From: a virus
IMG/VR virus record: IMGVR_UViG_3300028597_000088
Coordinates: 1-20,244 of that record
Strand: one strand, 5' to 3'
Length of the DNA stretch: 20,244 nucleotides
Made by a program: the position numbers and the translations under genes. How positions within the stretch are numbered: position 1 is the first letter of the stretch; every line of letters starts with the position of its first letter. A model generated the notes under the pieces. The model did no database searches, was not told the origin of the DNA, and saw nothing but the letters and a program-made list of their open reading frames with translations. Below are positions 14,192-20,244 of this stretch, in pieces.

Positions 14192-14463
14192 CAGTCTTCC
14201 TTAGTGAGGTTGTGTATTGCTTGTTGGTAGGTGAGTTTGATCGCGTAACGGTTTGCAGCAAGCGTGACCACGATGGCGATACCGTGGCCAATGGTCACGT
14301 ACAGTGGATTGTACGGACCGTTCAGGTTACACGCGATGAAGAAGATCAGGAACTGCATCGCAATATAGAACCGTGACACTTGGTTGATGCAAGCTTGGTG
14401 CTCGGTGACCAGCTCGGCGTTGGTGATCCAACGGTTGTTGTGAAATTCGCCAACGTGGTGCAT
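14191..14463 (-). CDS. Small two-TM membrane protein
   Basis: The start at ATG 14463 overlaps the previous stop by one base (TGATG) and gives 90 residues; a GTG at 14499 would add 12. There are two hydrophobic segments, about 32-47 (FYIAMQFLIFFIAC) and 54-70 (LYVTIGHGIAIVVTLAA), separated by a short NGP turn, with a basic region after the second (NRYAIKL). This hairpin topology is shared by some holins and superinfection-exclusion proteins, but no endolysin or spanin is nearby. The two following genes encode exported proteins. Confidence 0.7.
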   Translation of the reverse strand: MHHVGEFHNNRWITNAELVTEHQACINQVSRFYIAMQFLIFFIACNLNGPYNPLYVTIGHGIAIVVTLAANRYAIKLTYQQAIHNLTKED

Positions 14464-15227
14464 CAAACAAGTTCCCAGGTGCGGTGAGTGAGTGACCACG
14501 AGGCGAAGATGTTGCCCGACGCCTTGGTCTTCTTGGTTGCAGGTACGTGACGGCGAATGATGCAGCCAAGGTGCGGCACGTTGCGCTTGGAGTGCGTGCG
14601 CCGTGCTTCCTTGTAGGTTGCATACGGCTTACTCACTGGGTACCCGTCGATTTCAAACGTGTAGGACACGTCGTTCTCCAGGTCTTGCTTCGCCAGTGCT
14701 TGGTCGTGCATCGAGGTGAAGAAGTTGAGCTGGTTGCGGTAGCGCCCGTTGATCGACTGCACCTGTTGTTCGTGGTGAAGGTCTTCCTGCTTGAGCTCCT
14801 CACGCATGGCTTTGTACAGGTTCTGCCGCAGGTCATGCAACTGGTCTGGCGTCATGCGGAGCAGATAGTCCGAGTACCAGCTAGTCAGCATCTTGGTGTC
14901 GAGGCTGACGAAGGCTTCAAGCGCTTCGCGGAAGGTACCGATGAACAGCGCGTTCTGGAACTGACCGTGTTCAGGGTCGATGATCGCAACGGCGTACACT
15001 GACTTTGGCTTGGCGATCGGGACAATCAACTTGAGCGCATCGGCGCGAGCGAACTGCCACTCCTGCCCGAGGTACCGCGTGAAGTACAACGGCTGCGTGG
15101 AGTCTGAGACTTCAACGTCACGGTTGAGGACGCTAAACACCTCGCAGATGATGTTGGCGAGTTGCTTAGGTGTCTTGGCACCCAGCATCATACCGATATC
15201 GCTACCACCCTTATTCGTCTTGGTCAT
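14463..15227 (-). CDS. Tandem-family paralogue 4, unknown function
   Basis: This 254-residue protein shares a layout with the three genes to its right. A short helical N-terminus is followed by strands and then the core SVYAVAIIDPEHGQFQNALF + IGTFREALEAF (76-106). A YSDYLLRMTPDQ helix (118-129), a long charged helix (130-165), and a C-terminal strand pair ending in SWSLTHRTWELV come next. The end matches the EWEFV end of the 16098-16991 protein and the FWHLV near the end of the 15211-16101 protein. The ATG at 15227 has the AAGAACATG context and overlaps the previous gene by 17 bases. No enzymatic motif is seen. Confidence 0.75.
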   Translation of the reverse strand: MTKTNKGGSDIGMMLGAKTPKQLANIICEVFSVLNRDVEVSDSTQPLYFTRYLGQEWQFARADALKLIVPIAKPKSVYAVAIIDPEHGQFQNALFIGTFREALEAFVSLDTKMLTSWYSDYLLRMTPDQLHDLRQNLYKAMREELKQEDLHHEQQVQSINGRYRNQLNFFTSMHDQALAKQDLENDVSYTFEIDGYPVSKPYATYKEARRTHSKRNVPHLGCIIRRHVPATKKTKASGNIFASWSLTHRTWELV

Positions 15228-16101
15228 GTTCTTGATCTACCAGATGCCAGAATTGTGTTTGAGAGTCGAACTTGGCAATCAGTTCAGGTTGACTACCATT
15301 TACAGATCGCTTGATCCATGCTGACGTCGAGCCATCTTTTTGGCGGTGTTTCTCTGCGAGCGCCCAGAAGTCCGTACCTTGGCTCAAGAGGCGCTTGCTG
15401 AATGCCTTGGTCAGCGTGTACTGAATGTCGGCGTCCGGCAGGTCACGCAGAATGTTTGCAGTCTGTGCCATCAGGATGTTGCGCATCGGCGCTTCGTACC
15501 GTTCAGCCAGAGTCATGCGGGTCTTGGCAAACTCCTTCCAGAGTTCGTCAAACTCGCGCCTGTGGTGGCGCTGCAGGAACTGCTTACCCTTGCCGAGTTC
15601 GTCGTCGCTTTGTGCCTGCAGGTACGAAATCATGTGGCTGTACAGGGTCGAGGTGCTGGCATCAAAGAACAGTCTGGACGCCTGCTCGAAATCGCCGACA
15701 GCCAGACCGTTGACCTCACCGTCGATCACGTCCATCGTCAACCACGTGGTGTCGCTCAACCCAAGATGAAACGGCGGATTGGCAGAGAGCATTTCCATGT
15801 GCGACGAATCGAGCGCGAACGGCAAGTTGTCGAACGGTGTGCTCGCGGGTGCCAGAACGCGATAGCGGGCGCAACGGGCGCGGGTGCTTTGGACGTGCGC
15901 GTACTGGAACATCATGTTCTTCTGGGCATCGGCCTTGTACAGCGTTGGTGCCCACATGATTACCAGTTCGGCACCATCTAGACCCATTTCGTTCTCGGCA
16001 GTTTCGGTACGCTGGGTCGACTTCCAGTGACCACGTGTATCACGGGTGAAGCCGAAGAAGTCGCGCAGTTCGTTCTGGTGGGTGAAAACTGGCTTGCTCA
16101 T
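15211..16101 (-). CDS. Tandem-family paralogue 3, unknown function
   Basis: The start at ATG 16101 has GGGAG five to nine bases upstream and overlaps the previous stop by four bases (ATGA). The 296-residue product aligns best with its right-hand neighbour: NELRDFFGFTRDTRGHW (10-26) with EAFVKFMGYSQDVHGEW, RYRVLAPASTPF (79-90) with TLRTLVPLNTPI, and the core WLTMDVIDGEVNGLAVGDFE (120-139). A helix containing MISYLQAQ and a long charged helix follow. Near the end are AWIKRSV (261-267) and FWHLV (284-288), then an acidic tail DQEHDQDE. No catalytic motif or membrane segment is seen. Confidence 0.8.
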   Translation of the reverse strand: MSKPVFTHQNELRDFFGFTRDTRGHWKSTQRTETAENEMGLDGAELVIMWAPTLYKADAQKNMMFQYAHVQSTRARCARYRVLAPASTPFDNLPFALDSSHMEMLSANPPFHLGLSDTTWLTMDVIDGEVNGLAVGDFEQASRLFFDASTSTLYSHMISYLQAQSDDELGKGKQFLQRHHRREFDELWKEFAKTRMTLAERYEAPMRNILMAQTANILRDLPDADIQYTLTKAFSKRLLSQGTDFWALAEKHRQKDGSTSAWIKRSVNGSQPELIAKFDSQTQFWHLVDQEHDQDE

Positions 16102-16991
16102 ACAAACTCCCATTCATTGAGTGTGGTGTTGCTGTACAGGTACGGTTCGGTGACCTCACCCAGCTTGCGCCAGATGATCTTCGGACGAGCACGCGAACCT
16201 AGGCTGTGCAGCACACGGTTCATCAGCGCGTGAACATTCAACGTCCAGCCAGCACCAGCTACGTCACCAATGTCACGCAACTGGTAGCGCACTTCGACGC
16301 CGCTACGACTGGCGATCAACTCGTCGGCATGAATGATCTTGACCATGGCCGCAACATATTGACTGACTGCCGCCTCAGCCTTTTCGTCGGCCTGGGTTTG
16401 AATCAAGGACAACTCGTCTGCTCTGGCGCTCTGCAGGAAGCGAGCCGTCTCGCGGAGCTTTCCCACGCCGAGATTGGCGAGGTACTCCAAGTAGCTTTGA
16501 CTCAGCGCTTCGGACGAGTCTTCAAGGTAGGCTTTGAGCGCCTGTGTCCAGTCACCGATGAACAGGCCAAGTACGACGCCTCGGTTTTCCTCAAACACCA
16601 TCCAGTGGTTGGCAGGGCCTTGCATCACGAAGTCACAACGGTGCTCCGATGGGCGCACAACCGAGGTGTTCAGGTCGGTCACAAACACCGCGTCACGAAT
16701 GGGTGTGTTCAGCGGCACCAGGGTGCGCAGGGTGCGCGAGCGTGGTGAGACAGCCTTGCCCGACAGACTGTAGGTGAACATCAGCACCGGCTTGCGCTTG
16801 ACGTTGACCACCTTGTTCCACATGTAGATGGAGTCTTTGAGGCCGAACGCAGTTTGCTCTGGCATCTTGGCGCGCTGCGACGGATAGATGCGACCCCACT
16901 CGCCATGCACGTCTTGACTGTAACCCATGAACTTGACGAAGGCTTCTGGTGTGGAAAGTTCGGCGATGAGGTTGTCAGCTTTCTTGGTCAT
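16098..16991 (-). CDS. Tandem-family paralogue 2, unknown function
   Basis: The product has 297 residues. The N-terminal block TPEAFVKFMGYSQDVHGEWG (14-33) matches TPEDLLSALGYRAEVDGT of the first paralogue and NELRDFFGFTRDTRGHW of the third. The middle has TLRTLVPLNTPI (87-98), then the core HWMVFEENRGVVLGLFIGDW (129-148) with TQALKAYL, SYLEYLANLG, and a long charged helix. The end, KIIWRKLGEVTEP then LNEWEFV, matches the third and fourth paralogues. ATG 16991 follows CTGGGGATTCAAAC, and a strong hairpin (17009-17030) lies upstream. Function unknown; the family may be structural or host-directed. Confidence 0.8.
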   Translation of the reverse strand: MTKKADNLIAELSTPEAFVKFMGYSQDVHGEWGRIYPSQRAKMPEQTAFGLKDSIYMWNKVVNVKRKPVLMFTYSLSGKAVSPRSRTLRTLVPLNTPIRDAVFVTDLNTSVVRPSEHRCDFVMQGPANHWMVFEENRGVVLGLFIGDWTQALKAYLEDSSEALSQSYLEYLANLGVGKLRETARFLQSARADELSLIQTQADEKAEAAVSQYVAAMVKIIHADELIASRSGVEVRYQLRDIGDVAGAGWTLNVHALMNRVLHSLGSRARPKIIWRKLGEVTEPYLYSNTTLNEWEFV

Positions 16992-17008
16992 GTTTGAATC
17001 CCCAGGTT

Positions 17009-17030
17009 GGTGGGCGCGTGAACACCCACC
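17009..17030 (-). other. Hairpin between first and second paralogue
   Basis: GGTGGGTG and CGCCCACC pair (one G-U) around a six-base loop TTCACG. It is 18 bases before ATG 16991 and just after the stop of the gene to its right, with no T run. It may partly terminate or protect the message, setting the ratio between the first paralogue and the rest. Confidence 0.65.
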
Positions 17031-17039
17031 ATGTTGCGG

Positions 17040-17741
17040 TTAGTTGAAGTAGCCAGTCACGCGCTTGTGGCGAGTTTCGAGTTTGGCGAGCTTCTTGGCA
17101 TGTACCTTCATCTGCTGTGCCACATCCCGCTTGTGCTTGGTAGCCGTGACCCCAAGACGGAACGCCCTGTCTTCAGGTGTCAGCTTGGCGACAAACTCCG
17201 CGATCGAGGTGTTGGCGCTGTCGAAGTTCGGGTCGACGAAGGCCGTGAACGCTTCGTTGAAAGTGCCGGACGCGATGTGCTTGATACCCTTGTCGTACTC
17301 AAACTCAATCATCACCCAAGCATCGGGGCCACCGAGCATCGTCTCACACCCGTACTCGATTTCGGCCATGATGCCGTCGTCAAGTTCGTCAAGGTCAACA
17401 GGTGCTGGGAATGGCTCTGCGCGAACAATAGCCTCGGCTTCGCAGAGTATGCGGCGCTTGGCGCCAGCGCCTGTGGCAAACAGGTGAGACCACTCACCGT
17501 CGGCCTTGATGACCCAGTCGCTCCAGACAATCTTCTTGGTCCAGTTGAACAAGGCGCGTTCGTGCGCTTTGATCGTCACGTTGGAATTACGGTAGTATTC
17601 GGTGTTGGGTCGCGGATACTCTTCGGCGTCGTCACCATCGGCAGGTGCGGTGCCATCAACTTCTGCGCGGTAACCCAAGGCGGAAAGCAGGTCTTCAGGC
17701 GTGGCGATGCTCGCGATGGCCTGTGCAAACTTTTCACTCAT
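17040..17741 (-). CDS. Tandem-family paralogue 1, unknown function
   Basis: The start was placed at ATG 17741 (MSEKFAQAIASIATPEDLLS), preceded by GAGG and ACGAAC; the longer frame starts inside the leader. The product has 233 residues. ATPEDLLSALGYRAEVDGT (13-31) and the core WVMIEFEYDKGIKHIASGTF (142-161) with NEAFTAFVD match the other three. An acidic stretch lies in the middle (DLDELDDGIMAEIE), and the end is a basic helix (KVHAKKLAKLETRHKR) without the W-x-V terminus of the others. It is the first gene of the promoter at 17805-17834. Confidence 0.8.
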   Translation of the reverse strand: MSEKFAQAIASIATPEDLLSALGYRAEVDGTAPADGDDAEEYPRPNTEYYRNSNVTIKAHERALFNWTKKIVWSDWVIKADGEWSHLFATGAGAKRRILCEAEAIVRAEPFPAPVDLDELDDGIMAEIEYGCETMLGGPDAWVMIEFEYDKGIKHIASGTFNEAFTAFVDPNFDSANTSIAEFVAKLTPEDRAFRLGVTATKHKRDVAQQMKVHAKKLAKLETRHKRVTGYFN

Positions 17742-17853
17742 GTTCGTAACCTCATCTATTGTCATAACCAATAAGCAGTACGCTCGGTGCGTCTCTGCAT
17801 CACCATTATAGCATAACTGAAATCAGTAGTGCAAGGGCTTTAACGGTTACGCT
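17742..17853 (-). promoter_or_regulatory. Sigma70-type promoter with conserved leader (first module)
   Basis: Minus-strand TTGCAC (17829-17834), an 18-base spacer and TATAAT (17805-17810), with TGC directly before the -10, form a strong extended -10 promoter. AGCGTAACCGTTAA (17840-17853) lies 29 bases before the -10, matching the copy at 12548-12561. Downstream are GACGCAC, an ATTGGTTA element (17765-17772) and TGAGGTTA before ATG 17741. The shared upstream block may be an operator or activator site. Confidence 0.85.
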
Positions 17854-17887
17854 GATAGTCAAGGTATCGCGTGTGGAGCACAGAGAC

Positions 17888-17918
17888 GACAAAGCCCGAC
17901 ACGAGGCCGGGCTTTGTC
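17888..17918 (-). terminator. Strong hairpin, probable terminator
   Basis: GACAAAGCCCG and CGGGCTTTGTC form a perfect 11-base stem with a nine-base loop, three bases after the stop of the 56-residue gene and about 55 bases before the next promoter. There is no T run on the minus strand, so it may terminate poorly or be Rho-assisted. Its position between a gene end and a promoter supports a terminator role. Confidence 0.7.
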
Positions 17919-17920
17919 TG

Positions 17921-18091
17921 TTACTGGTCGCGGAGTTCGCGCAGAATCTCGCGCTTCGCGATGGCACGCTCCATCTGGTGGCAGATGCGCTTGGCGATCT
18001 TGCCACTGTTCTGACTCGGGCCTTTGTTGTACGGACGACGGCTCCAGTATTCGTAGCCGGGACCTTTACTGCCTTTCTTCGTGCGGGACAT
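17921..18091 (-). CDS. Small basic phage protein, 56 residues
   Basis: An ATG at 18091 with GGAGAG five bases upstream opens a 56-residue frame ending at TAA 17921. The protein is very basic. Its N-terminal half is rich in Gly and aromatic residues (MSRTKKGSKGPGYEYWSRRP, then YNKGP), and its C-terminal half is a charged helix (KIAKRICHQMERAIAKREIL). The opening resembles small conserved hypothetical proteins of large myoviruses that I recall, with no known function. Its ribosome-binding site adjoins a hairpin (18101-18126), and a terminator-like hairpin follows it. Confidence 0.75.
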   Translation of the reverse strand: MSRTKKGSKGPGYEYWSRRPYNKGPSQNSGKIAKRICHQMERAIAKREILRELRDQ

Positions 18092-18100
18092 TGTGACTCT

Positions 18101-18126
18101 CCGATTGGTTGCATAATCGCAATCGG
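18101..18126 (-). promoter_or_regulatory. Hairpin touching a ribosome-binding site
   Basis: CCGATTG and CAATCGG pair around a 12-base loop. On the minus strand the last GG of the stem belongs to the GGAGAG ribosome-binding site of the 56-residue gene. Pairing could reduce ribosome access, or a protein could bind here. This is an inference from position. Confidence 0.55.
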
Positions 18127-18151
18127 AAGTCGAGTTGGTAGGTAGGTGTTT

Positions 18152-18814
18152 TCAAATGCGCGTACCTTTTCGGACAGCGTTCGGATTGACGATAGCCACA
18201 TGAGGCGCAGCAGCACCTCGTTGGGCAGCGTCTTTGATCTGGTCGAGCAGTTCGTGGGTGTCGGAGAAGTCGATGGCGTGGCTACCGTCAATCTCAGCCT
18301 CGGAAACACCAGGACTCAGAGGACCGGTGCGCTTCGCACCTTTCTTGTACGGCAGATCGTACCCAGGTGGACGGACGTAGTCGTCGTGCGTGATGTACGA
18401 ACCGTCGGTGTTCAGGTAACCCCAACCTTCTTGCGTGACGTTGCGTGGATGCCAGATCAAAGTCCAGACGCCACCCTTCGACACACGGACAATGCGGTGA
18501 AAGCGCTCTTTCGCGATGGTGAACAGCTTGAAGCGGCCGTGGCGAACATGCGTGTTGCGGAAGATGTGGCCGCTCTCCCCTGGGTAGTGATCGACGACCT
18601 GTTGTTCGTCGTACCAACCCTTAACCACGATCGACTTGAAGGCGTACGGGTGGTTGTGAGGGATGCGCTCATTGTCTGCGCGCTTGATGTGTTGCAGGCG
18701 CACGCACACAGGCAGCTTCCACTGAGGCGGCACGATGTACCAGCGATCAATGTAAGTGCCGATCTGGCGGTTGCCGTGATGGCCGAGCCACCGTTTAATT
18801 GTCTTGAGCATCAT
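18152..18814 (-). CDS. Cupin-like phage protein
   Basis: This 220-residue protein has the signature of a cupin (double-stranded beta-helix) family common in phages. NERIPHNHPYAFKSIVVKGW (48-67) matches the usual LHDHPWxxxSxVLxGxY. FHRIV (105-109) then gives the later metal-site His, followed by GGVWTLIWHPR (114-124) and the WGYLNTDGSYITHDDYV block (131-147) that closes this family. His53, His55 and His106 are likely metal ligands. The activity is unknown; members are predicted oxygenases, isomerases or non-enzymatic binders. The tail (150-220) is less ordered. Two adjacent ATG codons (18814 and 18811) follow GGAGAGGG, and the second has better spacing. Confidence 0.8.
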   Translation of the reverse strand: MMLKTIKRWLGHHGNRQIGTYIDRWYIVPPQWKLPVCVRLQHIKRADNERIPHNHPYAFKSIVVKGWYDEQQVVDHYPGESGHIFRNTHVRHGRFKLFTIAKERFHRIVRVSKGGVWTLIWHPRNVTQEGWGYLNTDGSYITHDDYVRPPGYDLPYKKGAKRTGPLSPGVSEAEIDGSHAIDFSDTHELLDQIKDAAQRGAAAPHVAIVNPNAVRKGTRI

Positions 18815-18866
18815 CCCTCTCCCGTTAGTCAGTCATGCTCGACTGTGACAGTGCTTTACAGAGGCC

Positions 18867-19394
18867 TTATTGCACCACGTATTTCTTACCACAGTTGCAC
18901 GGTTTAGGAGACGCCGTCTTGCGAATCTCCTGGTAGGTTTTGTTGTCGCTGCTCACCGAGAAGAACGCTTCGGATGCAGCACCGTTGAGGGCTTTGTACC
19001 GCGTCTGCATCTTCGCACCTTCGAACATCAAGGCGTACGGGAACGCTTCCTGATTGACCTTCTCCCAGCCGGAAATGTCGAAGCAGGTGCGTTCGATTTC
19101 CTGCATCTGGAACTGCGGGACCTTCTGGTCAGTCGCAGTCCGATAGGTCTTCATCAGGCGGCCGTTGTCGCTAACGAGCATCAGCGCGCTCATTTCGATC
19201 TTGTTGTTCAGCGCCGTGTAGCTGATGGTGTCTTTGGTCTCGCGCACAATCGCCGGGACTTTGAACCAGGTGTCACCGTTGAACGTGTGGTTGGACAACT
19301 CAGGGCAATACCACGGACGCAGGAAGGCATAGATGTAGCCGTTGTACTCAAGGTTCTGAGGGTTGTTGCTCGGGAACACAAACACTTCCGTCAT
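18867..19394 (-). CDS. Unknown 175-residue protein with Cys-rich end
   Basis: A GAGG lies 10 bases before ATG 19394. The protein is strand-rich (EYNGYIYAFLRPWYCPELSN, then FNGDTWFKVPAIVRE), with a helix in the second half and the end PKPCNCGKKYVVQ. The CNC pair with two further Cys (WYCPEL, RTCFDI) could bind a metal or form disulfides, but no complete zinc-finger pattern is seen. There is no signal peptide. Its start overlaps the end of the gene to its right by 47 bases. No family is recognised. Confidence 0.75.
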   Translation of the reverse strand: MTEVFVFPSNNPQNLEYNGYIYAFLRPWYCPELSNHTFNGDTWFKVPAIVRETKDTISYTALNNKIEMSALMLVSDNGRLMKTYRTATDQKVPQFQMQEIERTCFDISGWEKVNQEAFPYALMFEGAKMQTRYKALNGAASEAFFSVSSDNKTYQEIRKTASPKPCNCGKKYVVQ

Positions 19395-19923
19395 TTTTCA
19401 GTACCTCAATGGGGAAGAAGGTGGGTGTCTTACCGGCGCCGATGTACAGAGGACCTGGCGTGACGGTATACTCATAGGCCTCGATGTTTGCTCGCGTGCG
19501 CTTGTTGAAGTGCATGTGGACGAGCTCCTGTTCCTTGTTGGGAAGCAGACGCATGCCAGCAAGCACACCCGGTGGATACCGGAAGTGGTCGGTCGCAGAC
19601 AATCGAATACCGGGTGCAGAAGTCAGGTAGCTGTGCTGGTTACCATCTGGATCGGAGAAGCGCATCACTTCGATGCCCTCGACAAACCCTCCGATCTGAA
19701 TCCTTACGAGGCGCTCACCCACAGGAGTCAAGAGCAGGTGTTCGTGACTAGCTGGTTTCATCACGAACAGGTCGGCGATGCGTACCGCCTTGCGCGACTT
19801 CGCGAGGATCACGAAGTTGGCGCCACCGATCACGGTGCTGGATAGGGGCAGGTGTTCAAAACTCATTAGGTCCATCCGAGCGCGGAACTTGTTGAAGCAA
19901 TCAGGATTCAAAGAGAATGGCAT
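19348..19923 (-). CDS. Unknown 191-residue protein
   Basis: The start is uncertain. ATG 19923 (MPFSLNPDCFNKFRARMDLM) gives 191 residues; a GTG at 19944 would add seven, and internal ATG codons at residues 17 and 20 would remove 16 to 19. No start has a strong ribosome-binding site. The protein is strand-rich (RLVRIQIGGFVEGIEVMRFS) with a conserved-looking DPDGNQHSYL turn and a helix-poor C-terminus ending CVPEQQPSEP. It is not recognised. It follows the topoisomerase stop by about 36 bases, across a short GC hairpin. Confidence 0.7.
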   Translation of the reverse strand: MPFSLNPDCFNKFRARMDLMSFEHLPLSSTVIGGANFVILAKSRKAVRIADLFVMKPASHEHLLLTPVGERLVRIQIGGFVEGIEVMRFSDPDGNQHSYLTSAPGIRLSATDHFRYPPGVLAGMRLLPNKEQELVHMHFNKRTRANIEAYEYTVTPGPLYIGAGKTPTFFPIEVLKNDGSVCVPEQQPSEP

Positions 19924-19930
19924 TGGGCAA

Positions 19931-19950
19931 CCCGGCGCTCTCACACCGGG
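19931..19950 (-). other. Short GC hairpin after topoisomerase gene
   Basis: CCCGG and CCGGG pair around a ten-base loop in the gap between the topoisomerase stop and ATG 19923. It lacks a T run and is only moderately stable. It may be an attenuator between the two genes. Confidence 0.4.
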
Positions 19951-19958
19951 CCTCGTGG

Positions 19959-20244
19959 TTACTCGAAGATGAGGCCAGACTTGTTCTTGTCTGGGTTCTT
20001 GAGATAAGCCTTCACCCGATCCAGCGTATCGGCAGCTGCGCGTTCGCCAGGTTGCTTGAGGTCTTTGTTGAGCACTTTCAACTCGGCCTCAATGTCCTTG
20101 ATCTTCGCTTTCAGCGCCGCGGCTTCCATCGCAGCCAGCTGGCGAACCTTCCGATCGAGAATGATCTGGGCGTCTTCCAGCGGAATCTTCATCGACTTCG
20201 CCAGCGTCTTCTCGGGATCGTCAGACTTCAACACCTTCGGCAGC
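19959..20244 (-). CDS. Type II DNA topoisomerase, GyrA/ParC-like subunit, C-terminal part
   Basis: The frame is open to the right edge, so the true start lies outside the window; the visible 94 residues are the C-terminus. MKIPLEDAQIILDRKVRQLA followed by AMEAAALKAKIKDIEAELKVL reproduces the GyrA/ParC pattern in which a helix with QAILDMRLxxLTGLE leads into the long coiled coil at the C-gate. It ends soon after, without the beta-pinwheel domain of bacterial GyrA, as in phage T4-type topoisomerase subunits. It would break and rejoin duplex DNA together with an ATPase subunit that should lie elsewhere in the genome. This supports a large phage with its own replication machinery. Confidence 0.8.
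   Translation of the reverse strand, partial: LPKVLKSDDPEKTLAKSMKIPLEDAQIILDRKVRQLAAMEAAALKAKIKDIEAELKVLNKDLKQPGERAAADTLDRVKAYLKNPDKNKSGLIFE

Noticed and set aside
14191-14463. Holin
   Set aside because: The topology fits, but no endolysin or spanin is adjacent and no holin family is recognised, so the call was left as a membrane protein.
17840-17870. Second -35 (TTGACT) upstream of the first promoter
   Set aside because: At 17 bases there is no -10-like hexamer (AGCCCT).
1-20244. tRNA, rRNA, insertion sequence or attachment site
   Set aside because: I saw no cloverleaf-like segment, transposase frame, terminal inverted repeat pair or integrase; the judgement is by eye only.

Overview
The window looks like part of the genome of a large tailed phage (jumbo-myovirus type). 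It is about 55% GC by eye, and every supportable gene lies on the minus strand. Genes are tightly packed, with many ATGA/TGATG-type overlaps. There are no rRNA, tRNA or bacterial housekeeping operons, and most products are unrecognised. The few recognisable products are phage DNA-metabolism types: the C-terminus of a type II topoisomerase GyrA/ParC-like subunit, a 5'-3' exonuclease of the FEN/Pol I family, and a protein resembling the adenylation domain of NAD+-dependent DNA ligase. The GC content and signal peptides fit a Gram-negative host, perhaps Pseudomonas or Ralstonia-like, but this is inference.

Layout, in the direction of transcription (right to left). (1) 20244-17921: topoisomerase C-terminus, two unknown proteins, a phage cupin-like protein and a 56-residue basic protein, closed by a strong hairpin. 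(2) 17834-12563: a clear sigma70-type promoter (17805-17834) drives a compact eight-gene unit. Four consecutive unknown genes look like diverged paralogues; then come a two-TM protein, two exported proteins and the exonuclease. (3) 12562-9572: a second promoter, sharing upstream and leader sequence with the first, precedes seven small genes. These include a histone-H1-like Lys/Ala-rich protein and an exported protein. (4) 9571-2541: a third copy of the leader precedes a block that ends at a strong UUCG terminator. It contains a very acidic modular protein, the ligase-like protein, a 355-residue unknown, and three adjacent charge-extreme proteins (one Lys-rich, one Asp/Ser-rich, one mixed), several with Asp-rich C-terminal tails. 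(5) 2520-1: four unknown genes, one of which has the layout of a class-beta DNA methyltransferase with lost catalytic motifs.

The most notable features are: charge-patterned low-complexity proteins of both signs encoded side by side; two enzyme-fold proteins whose catalytic motifs appear replaced (NAD+ ligase-like and methyltransferase-like); a tandem family of four unknown paralogues; and a repeated promoter/leader module at the head of three successive transcription units.
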